DNA from: PALSA-612 sp963773055
Lineage (GTDB): Bacteria; Actinomycetota; Thermoleophilia; Gaiellales; Gaiellaceae
Direction of reading: 5' to 3'
Assembly: GCA_963773055.1 (NCBI GenBank)
Contig: CAVYZL010000006.1
Location: 124,001-188,000, forward strand
Length of the DNA stretch: 64,000 nt
Shown: piece after piece, positions 43,145 through 53,835 of the stretch
Layout: each line of letters begins with the position of its first letter
Position numbering within the stretch: position 1 is the stretch's first letter
Program-made: the position numbers and the translations under genes
Notes under the pieces: generated by a model
Seen by the model: only the letters and a program-made list of their open reading frames with translations
The model's database searches: none
Told to the model about the DNA's origin: nothing

Positions 43145-43861
43145 CTAGGGAATGTCCATCCGGGCCAGCTTGCGCACGGCCAGCGCGGTGAAGCCCGCAA
43201 GCACCACGACGACACCGGCGATCGCCGCGCCGATTCCCAGCGGGACGTCGATCGTCGCGAGGCGGCTCGTGTCGAGCCCGTGCACGAGCCCGAGCGCGTA
43301 GCGGCGGACGCTGAGGTAGCGCACGCCGTCGAGGTACGCGGCGAGCGTCGCCTCCCAGACGAAGACGTAGACGAGCCCGAGGACGAGCGCGTGCTTCGTG
43401 GCGAGCCCCGCCCAGGTGAAGATCGCGGCATACGCCGCCGCGCCCGCCAGCAGGCCGATCCCCGTCGCGAACGCGCCCCCGAGGTCACCGCCTTCGATCA
43501 GCGCCACCGAGAGGCCGGCGCTGGTCGCGACCGGGAGGCCGCCGACGACGATCACGGCGGCGAGCTTCGGCACGACGATCCGCCACCGCGCCACGGGCTT
43601 CGTCGTCAGGTAGACGAGCGTGCGGTCTCCGACGTCATTGCCGAACGCCGCGACGCCGAGCAGGAGCATGACGAGCGGCAGGATCGCCGATGCGATCAGG
43701 GTGGACGTGACGTCGTCGGCGTTCTCCGCAGGCGGGTGGGACGACTCCGCGACCCTGAAGAGCCCGGCGATGAGCAGCGGCAGCGCGCTGAGCACGAGCA
43801 CGAGCCACCAGCGCCTGCTGCCGGCGAGCTGGCGGAGCGTCAGCGTGAAGATCGCCGCCAA
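43145..43861 (-). CDS. ABC-2-type exporter permease (second of two)
   Basis: 238 residues, six membrane helices. IFTLTLRQLAGSRRWWLVLVLS starts the protein and GVAAFGNDVGDRTLVYLTTKPV is the ABC-2 permease pattern of antibiotic and ABC-transporter families. The likely start is TTG, since GGAGG stands about 9 bases before it; no ATG or GTG fits. It is the last gene of a four-gene chain and pairs with the upstream ATPase gene. Confidence 0.8.
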   Translation of the reverse strand: MAAIFTLTLRQLAGSRRWWLVLVLSALPLLIAGLFRVAESSHPPAENADDVTSTLIASAILPLVMLLLGVAAFGNDVGDRTLVYLTTKPVARWRIVVPKLAAVIVVGGLPVATSAGLSVALIEGGDLGGAFATGIGLLAGAAAYAAIFTWAGLATKHALVLGLVYVFVWEATLAAYLDGVRYLSVRRYALGLVHGLDTSRLATIDVPLGIGAAIAGVVVVLAGFTALAVRKLARMDIP

Positions 43862-43877
43862 GCGTCAGCCCTCCACG

Positions 43878-44810
43878 TCAGCCCTGGGCGAGGTACTCGA
43901 AGACACTCTCGAGCGAGTCATCGAGGGGCTCGATGCGCTGGACGCGAACGCCCAACCGTTGCGCGACAACCGGTACGGAGCGCTGGAGCAGCGCAACGTC
44001 ATTCGAGCGGACGCGCAGGCGGTCGCCCGCGTCGATCTCCACCGACTCGACCGCACACGCGTCGAGCAGGCCGGCCGCGAGCGCGCGGGGATTCGACGAG
44101 TCGAGGCGGACGACGAACGGCCGGTCGTTGAGCTTCTGCCGGATCGCGCGGAAGTCGCCGCTCGCTGCGAGCTTGCCGCCCACCATCAGGTGGATGCTGT
44201 CCGCGAGCTCTTCGACCTCCTCGAGGATGTGGGACGAGACCAGCACCGTCCGCCCTTCCGCCGCGAGCCTTCGGATCACTTCGCCGAGGTGGAGCCGTTG
44301 GACGGGGTCGGTGCCCGAGAGCGGCTCGTCGAGCAGGAGCAGATCCGGGTCGTGGACAAGCGTTGCGGCGAGGCGCGTCCGCTGGCGCATCCCGCGGGAG
44401 TACCCGCGCAGCCGGCGCGTCTCCGCGTCCGACAGCCCGACCGTCGCCATCGCCGACTTCGCAGCCGAGGTCGGTTCAGCCACTTGCTGGAGCCGCGCGC
44501 ACAGCTCGACGAACTGGAGCCCTGTGAGGAAGTCGTAGACCGACTCGTGCTCCGGCATGTAGCCCATGCGCCGATAGAGCGGGGGGTTGCCGCGGATGCG
44601 CTCGCCGAAGACGCTCACCGTCCCCTGGGACGGCGACGTGAGACCGGCGATCATCCGCAGGAGGGTCGTCTTGCCCGCGCCGTTTGGGCCGAGCAGAGCG
44701 ATCACGCCCGGTTCGACGGCGAGTGTGACGTCGGCCACCGCGACGACGCCGCCGAACCACTTCGAGACGTGGTCGACTGCGATCGTCGGTGAAGGGGTGA
44801 GCACGGTCAC
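43878..44810 (-). CDS. ABC exporter ATP-binding protein (second of two)
   Basis: 310 residues. Walker A GPNGAGKTTLLR, Q-loop YMPEHESVYDFLTG, signature RGYSRGMRQRTRLAA, Walker B LLLLDEPLSGTDP and switch His in VSSHIL. The C-terminal 80 residues form the accessory domain of CcmA/Dra-type exporters. GTG start overlaps the stop of the upstream permease (GTGA). It is a different ATPase from its upstream sibling, so the two ATPase/permease pairs may form one heteromeric exporter or two. Confidence 0.9.
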   Translation of the reverse strand: MTVLTPSPTIAVDHVSKWFGGVVAVADVTLAVEPGVIALLGPNGAGKTTLLRMIAGLTSPSQGTVSVFGERIRGNPPLYRRMGYMPEHESVYDFLTGLQFVELCARLQQVAEPTSAAKSAMATVGLSDAETRRLRGYSRGMRQRTRLAATLVHDPDLLLLDEPLSGTDPVQRLHLGEVIRRLAAEGRTVLVSSHILEEVEELADSIHLMVGGKLAASGDFRAIRQKLNDRPFVVRLDSSNPRALAAGLLDACAVESVEIDAGDRLRVRSNDVALLQRSVPVVAQRLGVRVQRIEPLDDSLESVFEYLAQG

Positions 44811-45694
44811 TGGCGGACGAGCGCCGACGTGCGGCGGACCAGGAGCGCGCCGAGGACAACCGTCAGCCCGACGAGCCAGAGAGCCGAGACACCCGCCGAC
44901 ACGGGCCGGCTCGTGTTCGGGTCGCCATAGGCCCAGTGGATGACGTCGTCGAGCACGTGCGGCATCGAGGCGAGCGAAAGGGTGTCCGCGAGGCCGCCGC
45001 TGAAGCTGTCCTCGGCGATGCCGCCGATCGCCGAGCCGATGAAGACGACGGCGAGAGCCGCGATCGACGCGTACGCGCGGCGTGTCGTGAAGGACGCGAC
45101 GAGAAGTGAGAGTGTCGTGTAGAAGCCCGCGACGAGCACCGCGGCGAGGAGCGAGCGGGGGAGGACGTCCCAGTTGTCGCCCAGCCACAACCGGAAATCC
45201 CGGGCATCGAGCGCGTTCCAGAAGAAGAGGACCGCTACGGGCACGAAGGCGACGAGGCCCGAGATCGTGAAGAATGCCGCCCACCTCGATCCCGTGTAGT
45301 CCCTGGGCGTGATCGGGCGCGCCGCGTAGAGCGCGAGCACGCCGTCGCGGCGGTCGGGGCAGACGAGCAGCGGTGCGACGACGGCCGCGAACAGCCCCAG
45401 GGGGACGATGGCGTAGTCGAAGTACTCGGCGTACGACGGCAGTTCGTAGTCGTCGGGGTTCGTGGGCACGGAGCCGAGGAAGGCCGCGAGAACGACGAAG
45501 ATCACCATCGGCACGAGCACGAGGCCGATCAGGAGCCAGGGCGCGATCTTCGCGGCCGTGCCGCGTCCGAGCCCGAGCGAGATGCGGACGCCATCCCGCC
45601 AAATAGCCCGGCGGCGCCACCAGCGTCCGCGCCGCTCCCCCTCGTACGCCTGGTAGCCGAGGTCGAAGATCTCGGCGGCGCCGGGTGCGCTCAC
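44807..45694 (-). CDS. ABC-2-type exporter permease (first of two)
   Basis: 295 residues with about six helices and a large first loop. IFDLGYQAYEGERRGRWWRR is the conserved N-terminus of ABC-2 exporters next to CcmA-type ATPases. LLVCPDRRDGVLALYAARPI is the first-half hallmark. GTG start overlaps the TGA of the upstream ATPase gene. It is followed, again overlapping, by the second ATPase. Confidence 0.8.
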   Translation of the reverse strand: MSAPGAAEIFDLGYQAYEGERRGRWWRRRAIWRDGVRISLGLGRGTAAKIAPWLLIGLVLVPMVIFVVLAAFLGSVPTNPDDYELPSYAEYFDYAIVPLGLFAAVVAPLLVCPDRRDGVLALYAARPITPRDYTGSRWAAFFTISGLVAFVPVAVLFFWNALDARDFRLWLGDNWDVLPRSLLAAVLVAGFYTTLSLLVASFTTRRAYASIAALAVVFIGSAIGGIAEDSFSGGLADTLSLASMPHVLDDVIHWAYGDPNTSRPVSAGVSALWLVGLTVVLGALLVRRTSALVRQ

Positions 45695-46614
45695 TGGGCC
45701 GCGCTCCCGTCGTCCGCCGCTGCGAGCGGCGTGAAGAGGTCCGCGAGCGTGTGCCGCTCGGGTGCGAGCCGGTACACGAGCGCGCCGGTCTCGACGATCG
45801 CATCGCGAAGGACGTCGTACTCGTCGCCCGAGACGTGCGGGAGCCGTAGACGGTTCCCTTCGCGCTCGACGGCGAGGCCGCGCTGCCCGAGCTCTGCGGC
45901 GAGCGGCTCGGCGCCATCGAGGACGTCGACGAGCAGCGTCTCAGTCTCCTCCGTGAGGCCCGCGACCGGTCCCGCGCGGAGCACGCGGCCTGCGTCGAGC
46001 ACGACGACGGCGTCGCATGTGCGCTCCACGTCTCCCATCAGATGCGTCGAGATGACGATGCTGATCCCGAACTCGCGGCCCACGTGGCGGATCAGCTCGA
46101 GCATGTCCCGCCTGCCGATCGGGTCAAGTCCGGCCGTCGGCTCGTCGAGGAAGGCGACGGCGGGATCGTGGACGAGCGCCTGTGCGAGCTTCACGCGCTG
46201 CTTCATCCCCGTCGAGTAGGTGCCGATGGCGCGGTAGCGCTCTTCGAACAGCCCGACGTGGCGGAGGATGTCGGAGGCGCGCAGGCGGGCCGCCGTCCGC
46301 GGGAGGCCGCTGATCTCGGCCATGTAGGCGAGAAACTCGGCCGCGGAGACCGTGCGCGGGAGGCAGTCGTGCTCCGGCGCATAGCCGATGCGCGTGCGGT
46401 ACTCGGGCGGGCCGGCGGGGTCGGCGCCGAGCACCTCGACGGAGCCCGCATCCGGCTTCAGCAGGCCGAGGAAGACCTTCAACGACGTCGTCTTGCCCGC
46501 CCCGTTCGAGCCGAGGAGGCCCGTGATCCCCTCACCGATCTCGAACGTCGCACCGTCGAGCGCCCGGACGGTGCCGAAGGTCTTCGTCAGGCCGTGCGCG
46601 CGGACGAGTGCCAC
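45691..46614 (-). CDS. ABC exporter ATP-binding protein (first of two)
   Basis: 307 residues. Walker A GSNGAGKTTSLK, Q-loop APEHDCLPRTVS, signature GTYSTGMKQRVKLAQ, Walker B VAFLDEPTAGLDP, switch His in STHLMGD. Accessory C-terminal domain follows. GTG start. This gene opens the minus-strand exporter operon. It is divergent from the DUF4242 gene with about 42 bases between starts. Substrate unknown; lipids or antibiotics are common cargoes. Confidence 0.9.
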   Translation of the reverse strand: MALVRAHGLTKTFGTVRALDGATFEIGEGITGLLGSNGAGKTTSLKVFLGLLKPDAGSVEVLGADPAGPPEYRTRIGYAPEHDCLPRTVSAAEFLAYMAEISGLPRTAARLRASDILRHVGLFEERYRAIGTYSTGMKQRVKLAQALVHDPAVAFLDEPTAGLDPIGRRDMLELIRHVGREFGISIVISTHLMGDVERTCDAVVVLDAGRVLRAGPVAGLTEETETLLVDVLDGAEPLAAELGQRGLAVEREGNRLRLPHVSGDEYDVLRDAIVETGALVYRLAPERHTLADLFTPLAAADDGSAAQ

Positions 46615-46643
46615 CCCACGAGCCTATCCAGGGTCAGCCGCAG

Positions 46644-46649
46644 TAGACT
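46644..46649 (+). promoter_or_regulatory. -10 of the DUF4242 gene
   Basis: TAGACT, 7 bases before the ATG; same hexamer as before fabI and LysE. Confidence 0.4.
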
Positions 46650-46656
46650 GCCCGCC

Positions 46657-46956
46657 ATGCCGAGATATCTGATCGAACGTACGTACACCGTCGACATGGA
46701 TTCGGTGCCGGCCGTCGCTACGCGATCGAAGGCCATCGGTCACTACCGCTATCCCGAGATCGTCTGGGAGCACAGCCACGTGACGGTCGACGAAGAGGGG
46801 AATCCGAAGTCGTTCTGCGTCTACGCGGCGCCGACCGAGGAGATGGTCCGCGAACATGCCGACCAGCTCGGAGACCACGTCGTCGTCAAGGTCTACGAGA
46901 TCGCTGGCGACGTGACTCCGGACGACTTCCCGCTGACCGACGATCCTGGCGCGTAG
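46657..46956 (+). CDS. DUF4242-type small ferredoxin-like-fold protein
   Basis: 99 residues with the PRYLIERTYTVDMDSVPA and VWEHSHVTVDEEGNPKSFCVY blocks of DUF4242, some members of which bind nickel. His in HSHVT and later His residues (REHADQLG) could be metal ligands. ATG start. It ends 6 bases before the convergent cyclase gene stop. Confidence 0.75.
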   Translation: MPRYLIERTYTVDMDSVPAVATRSKAIGHYRYPEIVWEHSHVTVDEEGNPKSFCVYAAPTEEMVREHADQLGDHVVVKVYEIAGDVTPDDFPLTDDPGA

Positions 46957-46962
46957 CGCGAG

Positions 46963-49020
46963 CTAGCGGGGACGCTGGCGCTCCGCGTCGGCCAGGTGGA
47001 ACGCTGCCTGGCTGGCAACCACCTGGCGCATGGTGATCGCACGCCTCGTCGCCGTGTCGTCCTCCGGCACGAGCTCGAGCGCCTCGCCGTAAAGACGGAC
47101 CGCGAGCTCCTTCGCCCAGCCGCGCCCCGCGTGCTCGGCTGCGCTGAGGAGATGTTCGAGCGCACGGCCCGGCTCGTTCGCTTCGCGCCAGTGGTAGGCG
47201 AGCGGCTCGTGCGCCTGTCCGCCGCTCGCCGTCTCGAGGAACCGCGCGACCGCGCCGTGGCGCTCGCGCCGCGCCTCGCGGGGCAGCGTCGCATACGCGA
47301 CCTCCTGGATCAGCGCGTGCTTGAACATGAACTGCTGGTCGCCCTGGAAGCGGGAGACGGGCTCACGGCGGATCAGGTCACGCTCCTCGAGCGAGCTGAG
47401 CAGGCGTGAGACGGCGTCGCGAGGCGCGATCTCGACGAGCCCGCCGCGCCAGAAGACGCGTCCCATGACGGAAGCGTCGACGAGCGCCGCCCGCTCGTCG
47501 GCTGGCAGCGCATCGAGCCGCGCCGCGACGAGCCCGAGAATGCTGGTCGGGAGCGCGTCGCCGTTTGTAGAACCCTCCGCGATCGTCGCCGACAGCTCCT
47601 CGATGAAGAGCGGGTTGCCCTCCGCCGCCTCGGCGATCGCGTGCGCTCGATCCGTCGGGAAGTCGGAATGGCGGAGCAGCTGCTCGGCGAGGTCCGCGCC
47701 CGCCGAGCCGATCAGCGGCTCGAGCCGGACGGCCGTGTACGCCGGCAGGCCGCCGCCCCAGCTCGGCCTGTCGGTGAGGAGCTCCGGGCGGGCGAGCGCC
47801 ACGAACAAGACCGGGACCTCGCGGACTCGCGCTCCAAAGGTCTCGAGCAGATCGAGGAGGCTCCCGTCCGCCCAGTGGATGTCCTCGTAGACGAGCAGCG
47901 TGGGACCTTCGAGAGCGAGGGACTCGACGAGCACGCGGGCGGAGAAGATAAGCGCCTCCCGGTCGATCTCCTCGTCGCCCGAGTCGAGGCCGACCAGGGC
48001 CGCAAGGGGCGTCCTGTGCTCCTCGGCGGCCGCGGGTCCCGCGAGTGAGGCAACCGCGGCCGTCAGCTTGGCCTGCGCTTCCACCGAGCTGTCCGAGTCG
48101 AAGATCTGCGCCAGCTGCTTCACCTGCTGCGCGAAGGCGCCGTATGGGCTGCTGACGCCGTACGGCGTTGACCGGCCGCGGACCACTCTCGCGCCCTGGC
48201 CGGCGACCTGTTGCGAGAGCTCGAAGGCGATGCGCGACTTCCCGATGCCCGCCGGCCCGAACACCGTCACGAAGTGCGCTCGTTCCTCGTCCGCGACGCG
48301 TTGCCAGATGCCTGTCAGAAGCATGAGCTCCCGGTCCCGACCGATCATCGGCACCGGCGCCGCGGGCCGCTCGCCGACGGCCGCGATCGCCCGGAGCGCG
48401 AGCCACGCCGACACGGGAGCCGCCTTGCCCTTCGCGACCACGGGCTGGGCGGGCGCGTACTCGATGGCGCCGCGCGTGCTTCGGAACGTGTCTTCCCCGA
48501 CGAGCACCGAGCCGACCGGCGCCGCCGACTGGAGGCGCGCGGCGGTGTTGACGACGTCGCCCGCGATCATTGCCTCACCACGCTCGGGACGGGCGTCGAG
48601 CTCGACGATCGCCTCGCCGGTGTTGACGGCGACGCGGATCTGAAGCCCGTCGTCGTCCGCCCAATCGCGAATGGCAAGCGCGGCACGGACCGCGCGCTCG
48701 GGATCGTCGCCATAGGCGGTCGGCGCGCCGAAGACGCCCATCACGGCATCGCCGATGAACTTCTCGACCCTGCCGCCGAAGCTCTCGGTCAGGCTACGCA
48801 CACGGTCGTAGTACGGCGTCAGCACCGCCCGGACGTCCTCCGGATCGAGGCTCTCGGACTGCGCGGTGAAGCCGACGAGATCGACGAAGAGCACCGAGAC
48901 GATGCGCCGCTCCTCGCCGCGTCCGTCCGGCTCCCCCAACGCTGCCCCACACGAGAAGCAGAACCGCGCGCCGTCGGGGTTCTCCTGCTGGCAGTGGGTG
49001 CAAGTTGGCGTCACCTGCAC
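46963..49020 (-). CDS. Adenylate/guanylate cyclase fused to an AAA ATPase domain
   Basis: 685 residues. An N-terminal zinc ribbon (CTHCQQENPDGARFCFSCG) precedes a class III cyclase domain (VSVLFVDLVGFTAQSE, metal Asp; KFIGDAVMGVFG). A predicted AAA/STAND domain follows with VFGPAGIGKSRIAFEL (Walker A) and LLVYEDIHWAD (Walker B), then a helical TPR-like region. No DNA-binding HTH is seen. The start is GTG at 49020 or 49014. It is 11 bases from the GntR gene end, so it may be co-transcribed with aceA. Product cAMP or cGMP is not determined. Confidence 0.85.
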   Translation of the reverse strand: MQVTPTCTHCQQENPDGARFCFSCGAALGEPDGRGEERRIVSVLFVDLVGFTAQSESLDPEDVRAVLTPYYDRVRSLTESFGGRVEKFIGDAVMGVFGAPTAYGDDPERAVRAALAIRDWADDDGLQIRVAVNTGEAIVELDARPERGEAMIAGDVVNTAARLQSAAPVGSVLVGEDTFRSTRGAIEYAPAQPVVAKGKAAPVSAWLALRAIAAVGERPAAPVPMIGRDRELMLLTGIWQRVADEERAHFVTVFGPAGIGKSRIAFELSQQVAGQGARVVRGRSTPYGVSSPYGAFAQQVKQLAQIFDSDSSVEAQAKLTAAVASLAGPAAAEEHRTPLAALVGLDSGDEEIDREALIFSARVLVESLALEGPTLLVYEDIHWADGSLLDLLETFGARVREVPVLFVALARPELLTDRPSWGGGLPAYTAVRLEPLIGSAGADLAEQLLRHSDFPTDRAHAIAEAAEGNPLFIEELSATIAEGSTNGDALPTSILGLVAARLDALPADERAALVDASVMGRVFWRGGLVEIAPRDAVSRLLSSLEERDLIRREPVSRFQGDQQFMFKHALIQEVAYATLPREARRERHGAVARFLETASGGQAHEPLAYHWREANEPGRALEHLLSAAEHAGRGWAKELAVRLYGEALELVPEDDTATRRAITMRQVVASQAAFHLADAERQRPR

Positions 49021-49031
49021 AGAGTAGAAGC

Positions 49032-49751
49032 CTAAGCGGATCGGAGCGTGTGCTCGCGGCCGCGAACGAGATCGAGGATCGCGTCGAGCAGCTCCCACGA
49101 GTGGAGCACGTGCTCGCGCGCGAGCGTCCTCGCGCCGTTCACGCTCCCGGCCGCGATCGCCTCACGCAGCGCGCGGTGCTCGCGTTCGTTCCGCTCGTAA
49201 AGCGTGTCGAGCTCGGCCCTCGCGACCCACGTGATCTGGCCGACGAACGTCCGCCTCGCGCTCTTCGCGAGGCGCTCGAGGTACGGCGAATCGGCCGCGG
49301 CGTAAACGACGTCGTGGAAGGCGTAGTTCGCCCCCATCCACTCGACGGCGAGCGCGTTGTCGGCCTCGCCGGCGCGCGCCTTCTCGCGCAGCACGAGCGT
49401 CAGCTCCGAGAACCGCTGCTCGGCCGCGTCGAGCTCGGCGAGCCGCTCGTCCGTCATCCGCGGGACGGCGAGCGCGGTCGCGAGGCTCTCGAGCTCGGCG
49501 CGGACGAGGAACGCCTCGCGCAGCTCGTCACGCGACAGCGTGCGGACGCGGACACCGCGGTTTGGCGTGAACGAGACGAGCCCCTGGGCGGACAGGCGGC
49601 GGAGCGCCTCGCGGATCGGCGTACGACTGACGCCGAAGCGCTCGGAGAGCTGCTCCTGGCGGAGGACGCTGCCCGCCTCGATCCGGCCCGAGACGATCTC
49701 GTCCTCGAGCAGCAACGCGATCTCGTCGGCCTTCGTCCCCGGGTCGGGCAT
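49032..49751 (-). CDS. GntR-family regulator of the FadR/FCD type
   Basis: 239 residues. Winged HTH at VLRQEQLSERFGVSRTPIREALRRLSAQGLV, then the FCD effector-binding domain with metal-ligand His in NYAFHDVVY and in EHRALREAI and REHVLHSW. FCD regulators sense organic acids or acyl-CoA. It lies 10 bases downstream of the small ORF after aceA, so it is a good candidate regulator of the glyoxylate-shunt unit. TTGGATCC sites lie upstream of aceA and valS. Confidence 0.9.
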   Translation of the reverse strand: MPDPGTKADEIALLLEDEIVSGRIEAGSVLRQEQLSERFGVSRTPIREALRRLSAQGLVSFTPNRGVRVRTLSRDELREAFLVRAELESLATALAVPRMTDERLAELDAAEQRFSELTLVLREKARAGEADNALAVEWMGANYAFHDVVYAAADSPYLERLAKSARRTFVGQITWVARAELDTLYERNEREHRALREAIAAGSVNGARTLAREHVLHSWELLDAILDLVRGREHTLRSA

Positions 49752-49761
49752 GGGAGCGAGT

Positions 49762-49991
49762 CTAGGAGCCCGGCGGCGAAAGCACGAGATGCCGCTCGTC
49801 CAGGAGCTGCGGCACGAACGGGAGCCCCCGCTCCGCTGCCCAGCCCTCCAGCACGTGCGCGACGACGGTGGAGTCGACCGCCTCGACGCGGATGCGCCCC
49901 GAGCCCGGAGTGTCTGCCTCGAACCCCTCCGCCGACAGCGCCTGCGCGAGGTCGCCCGTGTCGGCCGTTCTCGTGAGCTCGATCTCGATCG

Positions 49992-49995
<4 letters not shown>
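49762..49995 (-). CDS. Small protein coupled to isocitrate lyase
   Basis: 77 residues of unknown function. IEIELTRTADTGDLAQALSAE begins the protein and a beta-alpha-beta layout with ARRxx-free acidic surface follows (VVAHVLEGWAAERGLPF). The ATG overlaps the aceA stop by four bases (ATGA), which implies translational coupling. It could be an accessory or regulator of AceA, which is a guess from position only. Confidence 0.65.
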
Positions 49996-51281
<1,286 letters not shown>

Positions 51282-51315
51282 CGCTCTCCTCCTCGGGTCC
51301 TGTATCGCCGTTTTC

Positions 51316-51395
51316 GGATCCTAAACTGCGTCGATACCTCTCAATACAGTCCATCAAACCTTATCTTGGATCCCAGATGACAGCAACTTGGATCC
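51316..51395. promoter_or_regulatory. Candidate FCD-GntR operators between aceA and valS
   Basis: GGATCC core at 51316-51321, then TTGGATCC at 51366-51373 and again at 51388-51395, 22 bp apart, two helical turns. The core resembles the ATTGGATCCAAT operator reported for the FCD regulator VanR. A GntR-FCD gene lies in the same transcription unit as aceA. Confidence 0.45.
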
Positions 51396-51407
51396 AGACT
51401 GCAGCCC

Positions 51408-51413
51408 TAGAAT
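51408..51413 (+). promoter_or_regulatory. -10 of valS
   Basis: TAGAAT, 6 bases before the ATG, so the message should be leaderless. Confidence 0.5.
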
Positions 51414-51419
51414 CCGCCC

Positions 51420-53835
51420 ATGGAGCCGCGATACAGCCCGGAAGGGGTCGAACAGCGCTGGCAGGAGACGTGGGAGGCCGAGGGCCTGTACAACGCCGAC
51501 CCGGATCCGAGCCGCAAGAGCTTCGCGATCGCCCACCCGCCGCCGAACGTCACGGGCGACCTGCACCTTGGCCACGCGCTCCAGCTGTCCCTCGCCGACA
51601 CGATCGTCCGCACGCGGCGGATGCAGGGCTACAACGTCCTCTTCCAGCCCGGATACGACCACGCGGGCATCTCGACGCAGAGCGCGGTCGAGAAGCATCT
51701 CGCCGCTCAGGGGAAGTCACGGCAGGATCTCGGCCGCGAGGCGTTCGTCGAGCTCGTCTGGGAATGGCTCCACGAGTACGGCGGCAAGATCATGTTCCAG
51801 TTCCGGCGGATCGGCGCCTCGCTCGACTACCGCCGTGAGCGGTTCACGATGGACGAGGCGTACGTGCGCGCGGTCATGCGCTTCTTCGTCCACCTCTGGA
51901 ACAGGGGCTGGATCTACCGCTCGAACCGAATCGTCAACTGGTGCCCCTTCCACCGGACGTCGCTCTCCGACCTCGAGCTCGCGCACGTCGAGACCGACGA
52001 CGCGCTGACGTACGTCCGCTACCCGCTCGCGGACGGCGAGGGTCACATCACGATTGCGACGGCGCGGCCGGCGACGATCCTCGCGGACGTCGCGGTCGCC
52101 GTGCACCCCGACGACGAGCGCTACAAATCGCTCGTCGGGCGCGAGGTGATCGTCCCCTGGGTCGAGCGGCGCGTGCCCGTGATCGCGGACGAGCGCGTCG
52201 AGATGGACTTCGGAACGGGCGCGCTCAAGGTCACGCCCGGCCACGACGCGAAGGACTACGACATCGGCCGCGACCACGCGCTGCCCGAGCTGACGGTGAT
52301 CGCGGACGACGGGACGATGGACGCGGAGGCCGGCGAGCTCGAAGGCTTGACGCAGGCGGAGGCGGACGAGCGGATCCTCGACGTGGCTCCGCGAGCGCGA
52401 CCAGCTGGAGAAGCGGGAGTCGTACAGACACACCGTGGCCCTCTGCGAGCGCTGCATGACGCGGATCGAGCCGCGGATCTCGCCGCAATGGTGGTGCTCG
52501 ATGGACGGCTTCCGGGAGCTCGCTCTCGACGCGCTCGGCTCAGGCCGGGTCCGCTTTCACCCCGAGTCACAGCACCGTTTTGCCATCTCCTCGCTCGAGG
52601 AGGCGCCCGACTGGAACATCTCCCGGCAGATCTGGTGGGGTCACCAGCTCCCGCTCTGGGAGTGCCCCGACGGCCACGCGACCGTGCAGGAGGACGAGCC
52701 GGCGGCGTGCGCCGAGTGCGGCTCGGCCGAGCTTGTCCGCTCGACCGATGTCCTCGACACGTGGTTCTCGTCCTGCCTCTGGCCGTTCGCGACGCTCGGC
52801 TGGCCGGACGACACGGAGGACCTGCGGACGTTCTACCCGGGCGACCTGAACACGACCGCGCGCGACATCATCCGCCTCTGGGAGAACCGGATGATCTTCT
52901 CGGGGCTCGAGGTGATGGGTGACATCCCGTTCGAGAACGTCGTCATCCACTCACTCATCCTCTCGCCGACCGGCGGCCGGATGTCGAAGAGCCTCGGCAC
53001 GGGCATGAACCCGCTCGCCCTCTTCGACCGCTACGGCGCCGACGCGACGCGCTACGGGCTGATGAAGATGGCCTCGTCGCAGGACGTGACGTTCTCCGAG
53101 GGAGCGATCGAGGAGGGGAGCAAGCTCGCGAACAAGCTCTGGAACGTCGCGCGGCTGATCCTGCAGGCCTGCGAGGGTGTCGAGCCGGACGAGCGGCCGA
53201 CGGCAACCGAGGAGCGCTGGATCCTCGCCCGCCTCGCGCAGACGCAGCGCGAGGGTGAGCGGCTGCTCGCCGAGTTCGACTTCTCCCACCTCGTCGACGA
53301 GCTCTACCACCTGACCTTCGACGACTTCTGCGACTGGTACGCGGAGGCGGTCAAGCAGCGGCTGTACGACAAGGACGCCGACGCCCAGGCGACCGCGATC
53401 GCCGCGCTCGAGCGGCTGCTCCTCCTCCTGCATCCGGTGATGCCGCACGTGACGGAGGAGATCTGGACGAACCTCCCGAACCGTTCGTCGCGCCTGATCG
53501 TCGCGCCGTGGCCCGAAGCCGACGCGGCCTACGAAGCGGACGCCAACGCGCTCGAACGGGTCCAGCAGGCGGCGAAGCTCTACCGGCGAAACCAGGCGCG
53601 GATGAAGCTCTCACCGGACGAGGAGCGGATCTTCGAGGCGGTCGTCCGGCCGGGCCAGGTGACGCAGGACGGGAGCATCGAGGAGGAGCTCGCGCGCATC
53701 CGCAAGGAGATCGCGCGCGCCGAGGGGATGCTCGCGAACGACCGCTTCGTCGCCAACGCGCCGTCGGAGGTCGTGGACGCCGAGCGCGAGAAGCTCGAGC
53801 GCTACCGCCGCGAGCTCGAGGCGCTGTCGAGCTAG
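51420..53835 (+). CDS. valS: Valyl-tRNA synthetase (frameshifted as sequenced)
   Basis: About 804 residues after repair, shorter than the usual 870-950. HIGH motif in PPPNVTGDLHLGHALQL, KMSKS as GRMSKSLGTGMNP, and a C-terminal coil (EELARIRKEIARAEGML). The editing domain lies at TIATARPATILADVAVAVHP. Reading frame changes near 52380-52386: removing one base so that GACGTGGCTCC reads GACTGGCTCC restores LDWLRERDQLEK, a normal ValRS block. As an essential single-copy gene, a real break is unlikely. It ends with stops overlapping rsgA. Confidence 0.92.
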
